DNA from: Candidatus Hoaglandella endobia
Lineage (GTDB): Bacteria > Pseudomonadota > Gammaproteobacteria > Enterobacterales > Enterobacteriaceae
Assembly (NCBI RefSeq): GCF_900044015.1
Contig: NZ_LN999835.1
Coordinates: 274,365 to 338,364, forward strand
Direction: 5' to 3'
Length of the DNA stretch: 64,000 nucleotides
Below are positions 54,114 through 64,000 of the stretch, piece by piece. The notes below the pieces were generated by a model. The model was not told the origin of the DNA. It did no database searches and saw only the letters and a list, made by a program, of their open reading frames with translations. Both the position numbers and the translations under genes were made by a program. Position 1 is the stretch's first letter, and each line of letters begins with the position of its first letter.

Positions 54114-55195
54114 TATAGTATCTCGGACAATGCGGCGAGCTGATCAGCCTGATATTCTTGCATGATAGGCTGAATCAGCATATCTAGTTTACCTTCGATT
54201 ACTTCCTCCAGACGATATAATGTCAAGCCGATTCGGTGATCGGTCACTCGCCCCTGGGGAAAATTATAGGTGCGGATACGATCAGAGCGGTCTCCGCTGC
54301 CCAACAGGTTACGCCGCGTAGAGGATTCTTCCTGCTGGCGTCGCTGTATTTCGGCAGCGCGCAACCGCGTACCTAACACGGCTAAAGCTTTAGCTTTATT
54401 CTTATGCTGCGAGCGTTCGTCCTGACATTCTACCACTAGACCGGTAGGCAAATGGGTGATACGAATAGCTGAGTCGGTGGTATTGACGTGCTGACCTCCT
54501 GCCCCGGAGGAACGGAAGGTATCAATGCGTAGATCACAGGCATTTATTTTTGGCATCTCCGCCTCGCGAATTGCCGGCAGAACAGCAACGGTGCAGGACG
54601 AGGTATGAATGCGCCCCTGGCTTTCCGTTTCCGGGACCCGTTGCACGCGGTGGCCACCGGATTCGAATTTAAACTGGCCATAGGCACCTTCATGAGCAAC
54701 TTTAGCGATAATTTCTTTATAACCACCGTTCTCATTATAGCTGGCGTTTACTATTTCTACCTGCCAGCACCTAGTTTCAGCGAAACGGCTGTACATTCTA
54801 AACAACTCTCCAGCGAACAGTGCTGCCTCATTGCCGCCAGTGCCGGCGCGTACTTCTAAAAAGCAGCTTCGTTCATCGTCTGGATCTTTTGGGAGCAACA
54901 GCATTTGCAGTTGCTGCTCCAATTGCTCTTGAATGATTCGCGAGGCTTTTAATTCCTCTTGTGCAATCTCACGCATTTCTAGATCTTGCAGCAACAGCAG
55001 TGCTGTCTGGATATCTTTCTGCACCTGACACCAGCGCTGAAAGCAGCTGATTACAGCTGTTAGTTGAGCATATTCCTTTGATAAAGATCGAAAACGTTCT
55101 TGATCAAGAATAATGGCGAAATCGCCGAGTAGTACTCCCAATTCTTCGTAGCGTTTTTTTAACGATTCTAGTTTGGCGATGATCGAGGATTTCAT
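54113..55195 (-). CDS. prfA: Peptide chain release factor 1
   Basis: RF1 reads UAA and UAG. The 360-residue product equals E. coli in length and has the PxT codon-recognition motif ([13 protein letters not shown]) and the GGQ loop ([16 protein letters not shown]). It is the first surviving gene of hemA-prfA-prmC; hemA upstream is only a fragment. The retained prmC suggests the Gln is still methylated. Confidence 0.98.
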   Translation of the reverse strand: MKSSIIAKLESLKKRYEELGVLLGDFAIILDQERFRSLSKEYAQLTAVISCFQRWCQVQKDIQTALLLLQDLEMREIAQEELKASRIIQEQLEQQLQMLLLPKDPDDERSCFLEVRAGTGGNEAALFAGELFRMYSRFAETRCWQVEIVNASYNENGGYKEIIAKVAHEGAYGQFKFESGGHRVQRVPETESQGRIHTSSCTVAVLPAIREAEMPKINACDLRIDTFRSSGAGGQHVNTTDSAIRITHLPTGLVVECQDERSQHKNKAKALAVLGTRLRAAEIQRRQQEESSTRRNLLGSGDRSDRIRTYNFPQGRVTDHRIGLTLYRLEEVIEGKLDMLIQPIMQEYQADQLAALSEIL

Positions 55196-55257
55196 GCGTG
55201 GTTATCTACCTTATTATCTTTCGTCCAGTTAAGACCACAATGCAGTTTACTCAAATA

Positions 55258-55299
55258 GGCTAGCGTACATGCAGCAAACGCTATTGATAAAAAACATAC
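55258..55299 (-). pseudogene. hemA: Remnant of hemA (glutamyl-tRNA reductase)
   Basis: The minus strand from 55299 reads VCFLSIAFAACTLA, matching HemA residues SAVSVAFAACTLA including eight consecutive identical residues. It stands between prfA and lolB, where hemA lies in E. coli, and in the expected orientation. Nothing else of the gene is recognisable, and the remaining 422-base prfA-lolB interval is AT-rich without a gene. Loss of HemA removes the first committed step of the C5 heme pathway. Confidence 0.7.
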
Positions 55300-55617
55300 G
55301 CGCAGATATAATATTAGTTTTAGTACGCACTTATTTAGCAACTAATAACATTTTTTAGAAAAGTTTTTTAGCTATTAATTATATTAATAGCCTATGCTCA
55401 AAGCGAAAATCAGTAAAACTCTTCTCTTGCTTTACCTTATCTATTTTTCTCTACTGTATAATTTTAGCACTAGCTAAGTGTGCATATAATATTGTTTTAA
55501 TATAGTTATAAAACACTCTTACTATAAATTTATCTATAATAGCTATGTAGCTAGAATCTAATCTAGAAATAATTCTAAGATCTTAACTATCGATATGTTT
55601 ACTTAGGAAGCCCATGC

Positions 55618-56247
55618 ATGCTTGAGCATTATCGCGCTGTTTTCTATTTTCTGCCGTTGTCTAGCTTACTACTGCTAACGGCCTGTAGTGTTCATACTCC
55701 CTCCTGCACGGCTAAGAGCCAATTATATAACAATAAATGGCGTTCCCATCAGCAGTCAGTAGTGCAATTAACCAGATATCAAACTCGCGGCGCTTTTGCC
55801 TATCTATCTAGCCAGCAGAAAGTATATGCACGCTTTAACTTGCAACAGACAAGCACCGACCGCTATCGGTTACTGCTGATCAATCCGCTTGGTAGCACAG
55901 AGATAGATCTCAAGGTGCAGCTGGGAAGTGCCCAGCTTATTAATAAACAAGGTAAACATTATGTTAGCGATAATCCGGAAGTCATCATACAAAAGTTAAC
56001 CGGGATGATAATTCCGCTTAGCGAACTACGTCAGTGGTTAATTGGCCTACCTGGCGATACTACCGATTTTACTCTTAATTCTTGTGGCCACCTACGTACA
56101 TTAACTTATAATAGTAAGAACGGACAAAGCTGGCGCCTAATCTATTTAAGTTACCATAACGATACGTTGCCGCACCTGCCGGCAAATATTGAATTGTATC
56201 AGGGCGATAAACGCATTAAATTAAAAATAGATAACTGGATTCTTTAA
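55618..56247 (+). CDS. lolB: Outer-membrane lipoprotein receptor LolB
   Basis: LolB is itself an outer-membrane lipoprotein and receives lipoproteins from LolA. The 209-residue product (E. coli 207) has a signal peptide ending in the lipobox LLTAC with the lipidated Cys at residue 23, followed by the conserved YQTRGAFAYLSSQQKVYARF and RYRLLLINPLGSTE. AGGAAG precedes the ATG. In E. coli ispE and prs follow; ispE is missing, leaving a 267-base gap. It works with lolCDE (5702-8824). Confidence 0.95.
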   Translation: MLEHYRAVFYFLPLSSLLLLTACSVHTPSCTAKSQLYNNKWRSHQQSVVQLTRYQTRGAFAYLSSQQKVYARFNLQQTSTDRYRLLLINPLGSTEIDLKVQLGSAQLINKQGKHYVSDNPEVIIQKLTGMIIPLSELRQWLIGLPGDTTDFTLNSCGHLRTLTYNSKNGQSWRLIYLSYHNDTLPHLPANIELYQGDKRIKLKIDNWIL

Positions 56248-56433
56248 CTTTAATAAAGTGCCAATTTCTGTCAACATTGGTTTAATTTCTCTATTATTGT
56301 ATATTGCAAAAAGTTACCGCTTGGCGAACCGGTAGATAAGCTGCTATAATGTTGAGCAGCGTTACTGTAGTATTATAGCTGTGCCACAACTGCCTAGCGG
56401 CTCAGTAATTAATAAATTAATATGTTATATTAA

Positions 56434-57462
<1,029 letters not shown>

Positions 57463-57555
57463 ACAGGTGGATAGCTATGCTATATTGCTCCTTGTCCGAA
57501 GCTTTTTATGCTGCTGTCACTTGTTGCCATGTTAATTTTTAGATGACAGCACGAA

Positions 57556-58140
57556 GTGACGATCAAATTAATTGTTGGTCTGGCCAATCCAGACACCGAA
57601 TACGCCGCGACCCGCCATAATGCGGGCGCCTGGTACATAGAAGTGCTTGCAAAATACCATAGGCAGTCTTTAAATGAAGAAAAAAAATTTTACGGCTATA
57701 CTGCTAAGTTAACATTAGCAGGTAATAATGTTCGTTTGTTAGTGCCGACTACGTTCATGAACCTCAGCGGTAAAGCGGTAGCGTCGATGGCAAATTTTTA
57801 TCGTATCGTACCAGAAGAGATTTTGGTGGCGCATGATGAACTTGATCTTTTGCCAGGCTCCGCACGTTTAAAATTTGGCGGCAGCCACGGAGGTCATAAC
57901 GGCTTAAAAAATATTATTAACTGCCTAGGCAATAACCATTTCTACCGGCTGCGAATAGGTATCGGCCATCCGGGAGATAAAAAAAAAGTAGCCGACTTCG
58001 TGCTCAGTCAACCACCTATTGCCGAACAGCATCTGATTGATAGCACTATTAATGAAGCCGTGCACTACACTAGGAATATTTTCATCTACCAGGACGTTAT
58101 TAACGCGATGACTCAACTACACGCTTACCAGGCTAGTTGA
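57556..58140 (+). CDS. pth: Peptidyl-tRNA hydrolase
   Basis: Pth recycles peptidyl-tRNAs that drop off ribosomes. The 194-residue product equals E. coli in length and starts with GTG (57556), the codon I recall for E. coli as well. The active-site residues are present: Asn10, His20 (TRHNAGA), Asn68 (TFMNLSG), Asp93 (AHDELDL) and Asn114 (GHNGLKN). It is followed after 84 bases by ychF, the usual partner. Confidence 0.97.
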   Translation: MTIKLIVGLANPDTEYAATRHNAGAWYIEVLAKYHRQSLNEEKKFYGYTAKLTLAGNNVRLLVPTTFMNLSGKAVASMANFYRIVPEEILVAHDELDLLPGSARLKFGGSHGGHNGLKNIINCLGNNHFYRLRIGIGHPGDKKKVADFVLSQPPIAEQHLIDSTINEAVHYTRNIFIYQDVINAMTQLHAYQAS

Positions 58141-58224
58141 ATTATAAATATTGAGTAATTAGTCATAAGCAAATTTTATATATAACGGGCGTCTATATTA
58201 TGACTGGGAATAGGTGATATAATT

Positions 58225-59316
58225 ATGGGTTTTAAATGCGGTATTGTAGGATTGCCAAATGTAGGCAAATCTACCTTGTTTAATGCGCTGACTAAAGCAG
58301 GTATTGAAGCTGCGAATTTCCCGTTTTGTACTATTAAGCCTAATATTGGCGTAGTGCCGATGCCTGATCCTCGTATAGATCAGCTAGCGAATATTGTCAA
58401 ACCGCAGCGGATCGTTCCGACTACTATAGAATTTATTGATATCGCAGGCCTAATTAAAGGTGCCTACAAAGGTGAAGGGTTAGGTAATCAGTTTTTGACT
58501 AATATTCGCGAAACCGAAGCTATCGTTCACGTTGTGCGTTGTTTTGAAAATAACAACATCATCCATGTAGCAGGAAAAGTTTGCCCAGTAGAAGATATTA
58601 ATGTAGTTAATACCGAACTGGCTCTAGCCGATCTTGAGGTATGCGAACGTGCTATATATCGGGGGCATAAACGCATCAAAGGTGGCGATCACAATGCACA
58701 GCGGGAGCTGGCGTTGCTGGAAAAATGTTTATTTCATTTAAGCAATAACGGCATGCTACGCACGCTGGAGCTGAGTGAAAAAGAAAAAAGCGCCCTGCGC
58801 TATCTGAGGTTTTTGACTCTAAAACCCACTATGTATATTGCCAACGTGAATGAACATTGTATTGATAACAACCCTTATATAGATGAAGTGCGCGCTATCA
58901 CTGCCACCGAAGGTTCAGTGTTTGTTGCGGTATGTGCCGCGCTAGAGTCGGACATTGCAGAACTGGATGAAGAAGAACGTGATGAGTTTATGGCAGAGCT
59001 TAGTTTAGCTGAGTCAGGCCTAACTTGCGTTATTCAGGCTGGATATAAGTTATTAAATCTACATACTTTTTTTACTGTTGGGGTAAGAGAGGTGCGCGCC
59101 TGGACAATACCGGTAGGCGCTACTGCTCCGCAGGCAGCAGGGAAAATTCATACTGATTTTGATAAAGGATTTATCCGCGCCCAAACGATTTCCTTCACTG
59201 ATTTCATCACTTACAAAGGGGAGCAAGGTGCTAAAAAAGCGGGCAGAATGCGCTTAGAAGGAAAAGATTATCTTGTCCAAGATGGGGATATAATAAATTT
59301 TTTATTCAATATCTAA
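58225..59316 (+). CDS. ychF: Ribosome-binding ATPase YchF
   Basis: YchF (EngD) is an Obg-family protein that prefers ATP and binds ribosomes; it responds to stress. The 363-residue product equals E. coli in length and has the P-loop [14 protein letters not shown], switch [18 protein letters not shown], the NVNE motif that replaces NKxD, and the C-terminal TGS domain. It pairs with pth as in E. coli. Confidence 0.97.
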   Translation: MGFKCGIVGLPNVGKSTLFNALTKAGIEAANFPFCTIKPNIGVVPMPDPRIDQLANIVKPQRIVPTTIEFIDIAGLIKGAYKGEGLGNQFLTNIRETEAIVHVVRCFENNNIIHVAGKVCPVEDINVVNTELALADLEVCERAIYRGHKRIKGGDHNAQRELALLEKCLFHLSNNGMLRTLELSEKEKSALRYLRFLTLKPTMYIANVNEHCIDNNPYIDEVRAITATEGSVFVAVCAALESDIAELDEEERDEFMAELSLAESGLTCVIQAGYKLLNLHTFFTVGVREVRAWTIPVGATAPQAAGKIHTDFDKGFIRAQTISFTDFITYKGEQGAKKAGRMRLEGKDYLVQDGDIINFLFNI

Positions 59317-59357
59317 TTATATTTTTTATCTAACAGATATCTCCAGATAATTAATTA

Positions 59358-59387
59358 TTGACGTATAATGGCGTCAATAGGTAGTAT
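59358..59387 (+). promoter_or_regulatory. Promoter of tRNA-Pro with an internal inverted repeat
   Basis: TTGACG (59358-59363) and TAGTAT (59382-59387), 18 bases apart, form a sigma-70 promoter 12 bases ahead of the tRNA. The spacer carries CGTCAAT, the reverse complement of ATTGACG at the -35 element (7-bp arms, 8-base spacer). Confidence 0.5.
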
Positions 59388-59398
59388 GCACTTGCATC

Positions 59399-59472
59399 CG
59401 GTGAGTAGCGCAGTTTGGTAGCGCAATACGTTCGGGACGTATAGGTCGGAGGTTCAAATCCTCTCTCACCGA
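59399..59472 (+). tRNA. proK: tRNA-Pro (anticodon CGG), CCA not encoded
   Basis: The 74-base sequence folds as a tRNA: acceptor CGGTGAG/CTCACCG, D-arm GCGC...GCGC, anticodon stem ATACG/CGTAT with loop TTCGGGA (anticodon CGG), T-arm GGAGG TTCAAAT CCTCT, discriminator A. It reads CCG. The bases after the discriminator are CAAAAA, so the 3' CCA must be added by tRNA nucleotidyltransferase, unlike the tRNA-Asn at 28387. T54-A58 positions are normal but G57 is A (TTCAAAT), an allowed purine. Confidence 0.95.
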
Positions 59473-59591
59473 CAAAAATTATGTCTACTTCATTTAAGTT
59501 TTACGCCGCTATCGCTCGACCAGTCCGTGATATTATCGTTGCTGGCAGTCAGCCGGTCTAACACAACACTAGCAAAGCAAAAACTAAAAAC

Positions 59592-60611
59592 TCAGATGCT
59601 TAATGCTGGCAATGCCTCAAGTGGCCAGCGCGATCGTACCGATACCACTAGATCAGCTGGCGTACCACCCTGCAGCCTTAACATTCCAGCATAAGCAATC
59701 ATCGCGCCGTTATCGGTACAAAACTCAGGACGGGCATAAAAAACTTCACCTCCATGCTTACGCATCATGTTACTAAAGCTGGTGCGTAGGGTTTGGTTAG
59801 CACTGACACCTCCGGCAATTACCAGCCGCTCAAAACCAGTTAATTTCAACGCACGCTGACATTTGATCATCAGTGTCTCAACAACTGCTTCCTCAAAGGC
59901 CCGAGCCACGTCAGCGCGCGTCTGGGGATCATCAGCGCTGGCACGAATGGTATTGGCAGCGAAGGTTTTAAGCCCAGAAAAACTAAACGATAATCCCGGC
60001 TGGCTAGTCATCGGACGCGGAAACTTGTAACGCCCCGCCATGCCATGCTGCGCGAGGCGCGACAGCATCGGCCCACCAGGATAATCCAGCCCCAACAGCT
60101 TTGCGGTTTTATCGAATGCCTCACCAGCAGCGTCGTCAATAGACTCCCCCAGCAACTGATATTCACCGATGCCGGTCACTGCAATAAGCTGCGTATGGCC
60201 GCCGGAAACCAGCAGCGCCACAAATGGAAAAGCCGGCGGATGCTTCTCTAGCATTGGCGCTAGCAAATGCCCTTCCATGTGGTGAACAGCTATGGCTGGA
60301 ACCTGCCATGCATAAGCCAGAGCACGGCCGACGGTCGCACCTACCATCAGCATTCCTACTAATCCCGGTCCCGCAGTATAGGCAACTCCATCAATCTCTG
60401 CCGCCTGTAGCCCAGACTGGGCCAGAGCGGCTTGAATCAGCGGCACGGTTTTACGTATATGATCGCGCGAAGCTAGTTCAGGGACCACGCCACCATAATC
60501 GGAGTGCAGTTTTACCTGGCTATACAGCTGATTGGCCAGTAAACCCTGAGATTCATCGTAAATCGCAACGCCTGTTTCATCGCAGGAAGTCTCAATACCT
60601 AATATGCGCAT
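59592..60611 (-). CDS. tsaD: tRNA t6A37 threonylcarbamoyltransferase subunit TsaD
   Basis: TsaD transfers the threonylcarbamoyl group to A37 of ANN-reading tRNAs, with TsaB and TsaE. The ATG at 60611 gives 339 residues (E. coli 337) and is preceded by AAGGT; the reading from 60641 adds ten unsupported residues. The metal-binding HHMEGHL, the nucleotide loops LVSGGHTQL and [14 protein letters not shown], and [10 protein letters not shown] are present. It is divergent from rpsU, the E. coli arrangement. Confidence 0.97.
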   Translation of the reverse strand: MRILGIETSCDETGVAIYDESQGLLANQLYSQVKLHSDYGGVVPELASRDHIRKTVPLIQAALAQSGLQAAEIDGVAYTAGPGLVGMLMVGATVGRALAYAWQVPAIAVHHMEGHLLAPMLEKHPPAFPFVALLVSGGHTQLIAVTGIGEYQLLGESIDDAAGEAFDKTAKLLGLDYPGGPMLSRLAQHGMAGRYKFPRPMTSQPGLSFSFSGLKTFAANTIRASADDPQTRADVARAFEEAVVETLMIKCQRALKLTGFERLVIAGGVSANQTLRTSFSNMMRKHGGEVFYARPEFCTDNGAMIAYAGMLRLQGGTPADLVVSVRSRWPLEALPALSI

Positions 60612-61228
<617 letters not shown>

Positions 61229-61318
61229 TTTTTTTTTTGAAGTATTACTCATCTAACCCCAACCGAAGGATTAGACGGCTTGTTGTCGTTTAAATGCTTA
61301 TCTGACCTGACAGGGCTT

Positions 61319-63079
61319 ATGGCTGGAAGAATCCCACGTTTCTTTATCAAAGATTTGTTGGCGCGAACCGACATCATCGATCTAATTAATTCGCGGCTAA
61401 TGCTCAAAAAGCAGGGCAAAAATTTTTATGCTTGCTGTCCATTCCATCATGAAAAAACTCCATCGTTTACCATTAACGGAGAAAAGCAGTTTTATCATTG
61501 CTTCGGTTGCGGCGCTCATGGTAATGCCATCGACTTTCTGATGAATTATTATCATTTAGAGTTTATTGAATCAATTGAGGAGCTAGCGTCACAGTATGGC
61601 TTAGAAGTTCCCCACGAACAAGGTTCAGGACATAATCAGCAAGAGCGCCATCAGCGGAAAAATTTGTATCAGCTGATGGAAAAACTGAGCGGTTTCTATC
61701 AACGCCTGTTACAGGCGCCAACGGCTTCTTCCGCCCGTTACTATTTGCAAAAGCGCGGATTAAGCGAAACGGTCATTACAAACTTTGCCATCGGCTTCGC
61801 ACCGTCAGGCTGGTATAACGTCATTAAGCAGTTCGGACACACGGCGGAGAAACGCACCTTACTCAACAAGGTCGGCATGCTGGTTATTAACGACAATGGA
61901 CGCACGTATGACCGATTTCGCGAACGTATCATGTTTCCCATTCGAGACAAACTTGGGCGAGTTATTGCCTTTGGCGGGCGCATCATAGTAGGCAATGGCC
62001 AGCCGAAATATCTTAACTCGCCGGAAACTGAGATTTTCCATAAGGGTCGCCAGCTCTACGGGCTATACGAAGCTCAACAGCAGCACTCAAAATTATCTAG
62101 GCTGCTAGTAGTTGAAGGTTATATGGACGTTGTAGCCCTGGCACAATTTGGCATTGATTATGCGGTGGCATCGCTGGGCACCTCAACCACTGCTGATCAT
62201 ATACAATTTATTTACCGCGTTACCGATCGTATAATTTGCTGCTATGATGGCGATCGTGCAGGGCGCGAAGCAGCTTGGCGAACTCTGGAAAACGCGCTGC
62301 TTTACATGACAGACGGTCGGCAGTTGCATTTTATGTTTTTGCCAGAGGGGGAAGATCCCGATATATTAGTGCGTAAAATCGGTAAAAAAGAGTTTGAACA
62401 GCGTATTGAACGAGCGCAGCCGCTGTCAACGTTTTTATTTGAAACGCTGATGCCGAAGGTCGATTTAAGCAGCCCAGATGGGCGCGCCAAGCTAAGTGCG
62501 CTGGCGCTACCGCTGATAGATCGGGTGCCTGGAGAGACGTTACGCCTTTATCTACGTCAGCAATTAGGGATGAAACTTGGCATCCTCGACGACTCTCAAC
62601 TGGAGAAACTGCTGCCAAAGGCGACGATGAAGGCAAATATTTCACCTTTACCACAGATCAAACGCACAACTATGCGTATCCTGATAGGATTACTGATTCA
62701 ATACCCGTGGCTGTCCGCCTTTGTACCACCGATGTTGCAGGGTCTGGAGCAGGCAAACCTTCCTGGCGTACCGCTGTTTATTGAATTAGTGCAGGCCTGC
62801 CAGGCCCAGCCCGGTTTAACTACCGGCCAACTACTGGAGTATTACCGTGAGAATAAATCTCACCTCCAGCTTGAAACTCTAGCAACCTGGAACCACATGA
62901 TTGTTGATGAGATGATCAAACCAATGTTTATTGATGCCCTGGCAAGCCTTTACGACTCCTTACTTGAGCATCGCCAGGAAGGGCTTATTGCCCGCGATCG
63001 GACCCATGGATTGACGACTGCAGAGCGTCAAGAGCTTTGGTCGTTAAATCAAGCTTTAGCGAAAAAATCTACTAAATGA
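61319..63079 (+). CDS. dnaG: DNA primase
   Basis: DnaG makes RNA primers for replication. The ATG at 61319 gives 586 residues (E. coli 581), beginning MAGRIPRFFIKDLLARTD; the reading from 61280 adds 13 unsupported residues. The zinc-binding domain has Cys40, His43, Cys61 and Cys64; the TOPRIM domain shows VVEGYMDVVAL and CYDGDRAG; the C-terminal helicase-binding domain ends LNQALAKKS. Only a weak ribosome-binding site precedes the start, consistent with low primase levels in this operon. Confidence 0.97.
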   Translation: MAGRIPRFFIKDLLARTDIIDLINSRLMLKKQGKNFYACCPFHHEKTPSFTINGEKQFYHCFGCGAHGNAIDFLMNYYHLEFIESIEELASQYGLEVPHEQGSGHNQQERHQRKNLYQLMEKLSGFYQRLLQAPTASSARYYLQKRGLSETVITNFAIGFAPSGWYNVIKQFGHTAEKRTLLNKVGMLVINDNGRTYDRFRERIMFPIRDKLGRVIAFGGRIIVGNGQPKYLNSPETEIFHKGRQLYGLYEAQQQHSKLSRLLVVEGYMDVVALAQFGIDYAVASLGTSTTADHIQFIYRVTDRIICCYDGDRAGREAAWRTLENALLYMTDGRQLHFMFLPEGEDPDILVRKIGKKEFEQRIERAQPLSTFLFETLMPKVDLSSPDGRAKLSALALPLIDRVPGETLRLYLRQQLGMKLGILDDSQLEKLLPKATMKANISPLPQIKRTTMRILIGLLIQYPWLSAFVPPMLQGLEQANLPGVPLFIELVQACQAQPGLTTGQLLEYYRENKSHLQLETLATWNHMIVDEMIKPMFIDALASLYDSLLEHRQEGLIARDRTHGLTTAERQELWSLNQALAKKSTK

Positions 63080-63173
63080 CAAGGATTAAAGGCTCTGCGC
63101 AATGTGCAACAGTCCAATCTATTGGGTACTCTAACCAACACCGAATATTCTTCTGAAGTGTGGATACTGTCTT

Positions 63174-64000
63174 ATGGAGCAAAACTCGCAGTCACAGCTT
63201 AAGCTACTTATAACACGTGGTAAGGAGCAAGGCTATTTAACCTTTGCTGAGGTAAATGACCATCTGCCAGATGATATCGTCGACTCTGATCAGGTAGACG
63301 ATATAATCCAGATGATAAATGACATGGGTATCCAGGTGATGGAAGAAGCACCGGATGCCGATGATCTACTGCTAGCCGAAACCACTGCCGATGCAGACGA
63401 AGATGCTGCAGAAGCAGCCGTGCAGGTCCTGTCCAGTGTGGAAGCTGAAATTGGACGTACTACTGATCCAGTACGCATGTATATGCGAGAGATGGGCACT
63501 GTAGAGCTTCTTACCCGCGAAGGAGAAATTGATATTGCTAAACGTATCGAAGATGGTATCAACCAAGTGCAATGCTCGGTCGCTGAGTATCCTGAAGCTA
63601 TTACCTATTTATTGGAGCAGTACGACCGCGTCGAGTCTGGCGAGGCGCGTCTTTCCGACCTAATCACCGGATTTGTCGACCCTAATGCGGAAGAAGACAT
63701 TGTTTCTACTGTGCTCAACATTGGAGCAGAACTTGCCGCTGAAAAAATAGATGATAATAATGAAGATGATGAAGAGGATGGCGTTGAGGATAGTTCAGAT
63801 GACGATAACAGCATCGATCCTAAGCTAGCGCGCCAGAAATTCGTTGAATTACGTGAGCAGTACGAAATTACCCGCAACGTCATCAAAACTAACGGCCGTA
63901 GTCACGCTAAATCTGCTCACGAGATTAAGAATCTTTCTGATGTGTTCAAACAATTTCGCCTAGTGCCGAAACAGTTCGATTATTTAGTAAATAATATGCG
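63174..64000 (+). CDS. rpoD: RNA polymerase sigma-70 factor, 3' end cut by the window edge
   Basis: RpoD is the primary sigma factor. The window holds the first 275 codons, starting MEQNSQSQLKLLITRGKEQG. Visible are region 1.1, region 1.2 (TTDPVRMYMREMGTVELLTREGE as in E. coli), the start of the non-conserved region with an acidic stretch (NNEDDEEDGVEDSSDDDNSID), and the conserved KQFDYLVNNMR at the right edge. Regions 2-4 lie beyond position 64000. It follows dnaG by 94 bases in the conserved operon. Confidence 0.97.
   Translation, partial: MEQNSQSQLKLLITRGKEQGYLTFAEVNDHLPDDIVDSDQVDDIIQMINDMGIQVMEEAPDADDLLLAETTADADEDAAEAAVQVLSSVEAEIGRTTDPVRMYMREMGTVELLTREGEIDIAKRIEDGINQVQCSVAEYPEAITYLLEQYDRVESGEARLSDLITGFVDPNAEEDIVSTVLNIGAELAAEKIDDNNEDDEEDGVEDSSDDDNSIDPKLARQKFVELREQYEITRNVIKTNGRSHAKSAHEIKNLSDVFKQFRLVPKQFDYLVNNM

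Overview
The window is a stretch of essential-gene chromosome from a genome-reduced gammaproteobacterium of the Enterobacterales, most likely an obligate insect endosymbiont. Almost every protein lines up end to end with its Escherichia coli counterpart (comparison from memory, not a search). The neighbourhoods, however, are E. coli operons with genes removed, and the gaps hold decayed fragments of the missing genes. There are no insertion sequences, prophage genes, CRISPR arrays or rRNA genes. Base composition looks moderately AT-rich rather than extreme (not computed), which suggests a Sodalis-like or mealybug-type gamma-symbiont at an intermediate stage of decay. I cannot name the species.

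Layout. 1-5464: gyrA (cut by the left edge), rplY, mnmA, purB. 5702-8824: lolCDE lipoprotein release operon on the minus strand. 9024-15551: mfd, ndh, hinT, tatD. 15573-20914: minus-strand replication, envelope and fatty-acid cluster fabD-fabG-acpP-(fabF and pabC scars)-mltG-tmk-holB. 21201-25945: rpmF, rluC, rne. 26105-28462: pyrC, trhO, tRNA-Asn. 28686-34974: proteostasis block clpP-clpX-lon-ppiD with hupB missing. 35366-41954: mrcA, rpoH, ftsY, rsmD, tusA (ftsE and ftsX missing). 42147-49425: lptF-lptG divergent from pepA-holC-valS. 49516-52183: rraB scar, argI, and pyrB with a conserved attenuator but no pyrI. 52281-55299: kdsA, prmC, prfA, hemA scar. 55618-59472: lolB, prs, pth, ychF, tRNA-Pro. 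59592-64000: tsaD divergent from the macromolecular-synthesis operon rpsU-dnaG-rpoD (rpoD cut by the right edge). These blocks come from widely separated parts of the E. coli map, so inversions and translocations have joined them.

Functions. The set covers DNA supercoiling and replication (gyrA, dnaG, holB, holC, tmk), transcription and repair (rpoD, rpoH, mfd), translation and tRNA modification (valS, prfA, prmC, pth, mnmA, tusA, tsaD, trhO, rluC, rsmD, rplY, rpmF, rpsU), protein quality control (clpXP, lon, ppiD), an outer membrane with LPS and lipoproteins (kdsA, lptFG, lolB, lolCDE), peptidoglycan (mrcA, mltG), lipid synthesis (fabD, fabG, acpP), and purine, pyrimidine and arginine steps (purB, prs, pyrB, pyrC, argI). 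The heat-shock circuit looks intact, with rpoH and a recognisable sigma-32 promoter at lon both present.

I found no novel defence, secretion or metabolic system. The noteworthy signals are the fossil scars (fabF, pabC, rraB and hemA most clearly), a PpiD without its isomerase domain, a PBP1A with a changed KTG motif, a pyrB attenuator that outlived pyrI with a possible new leader frame, several long perfect inverted repeats, and a set of exact 12-18 bp tandem duplications near the 5' ends of genes.
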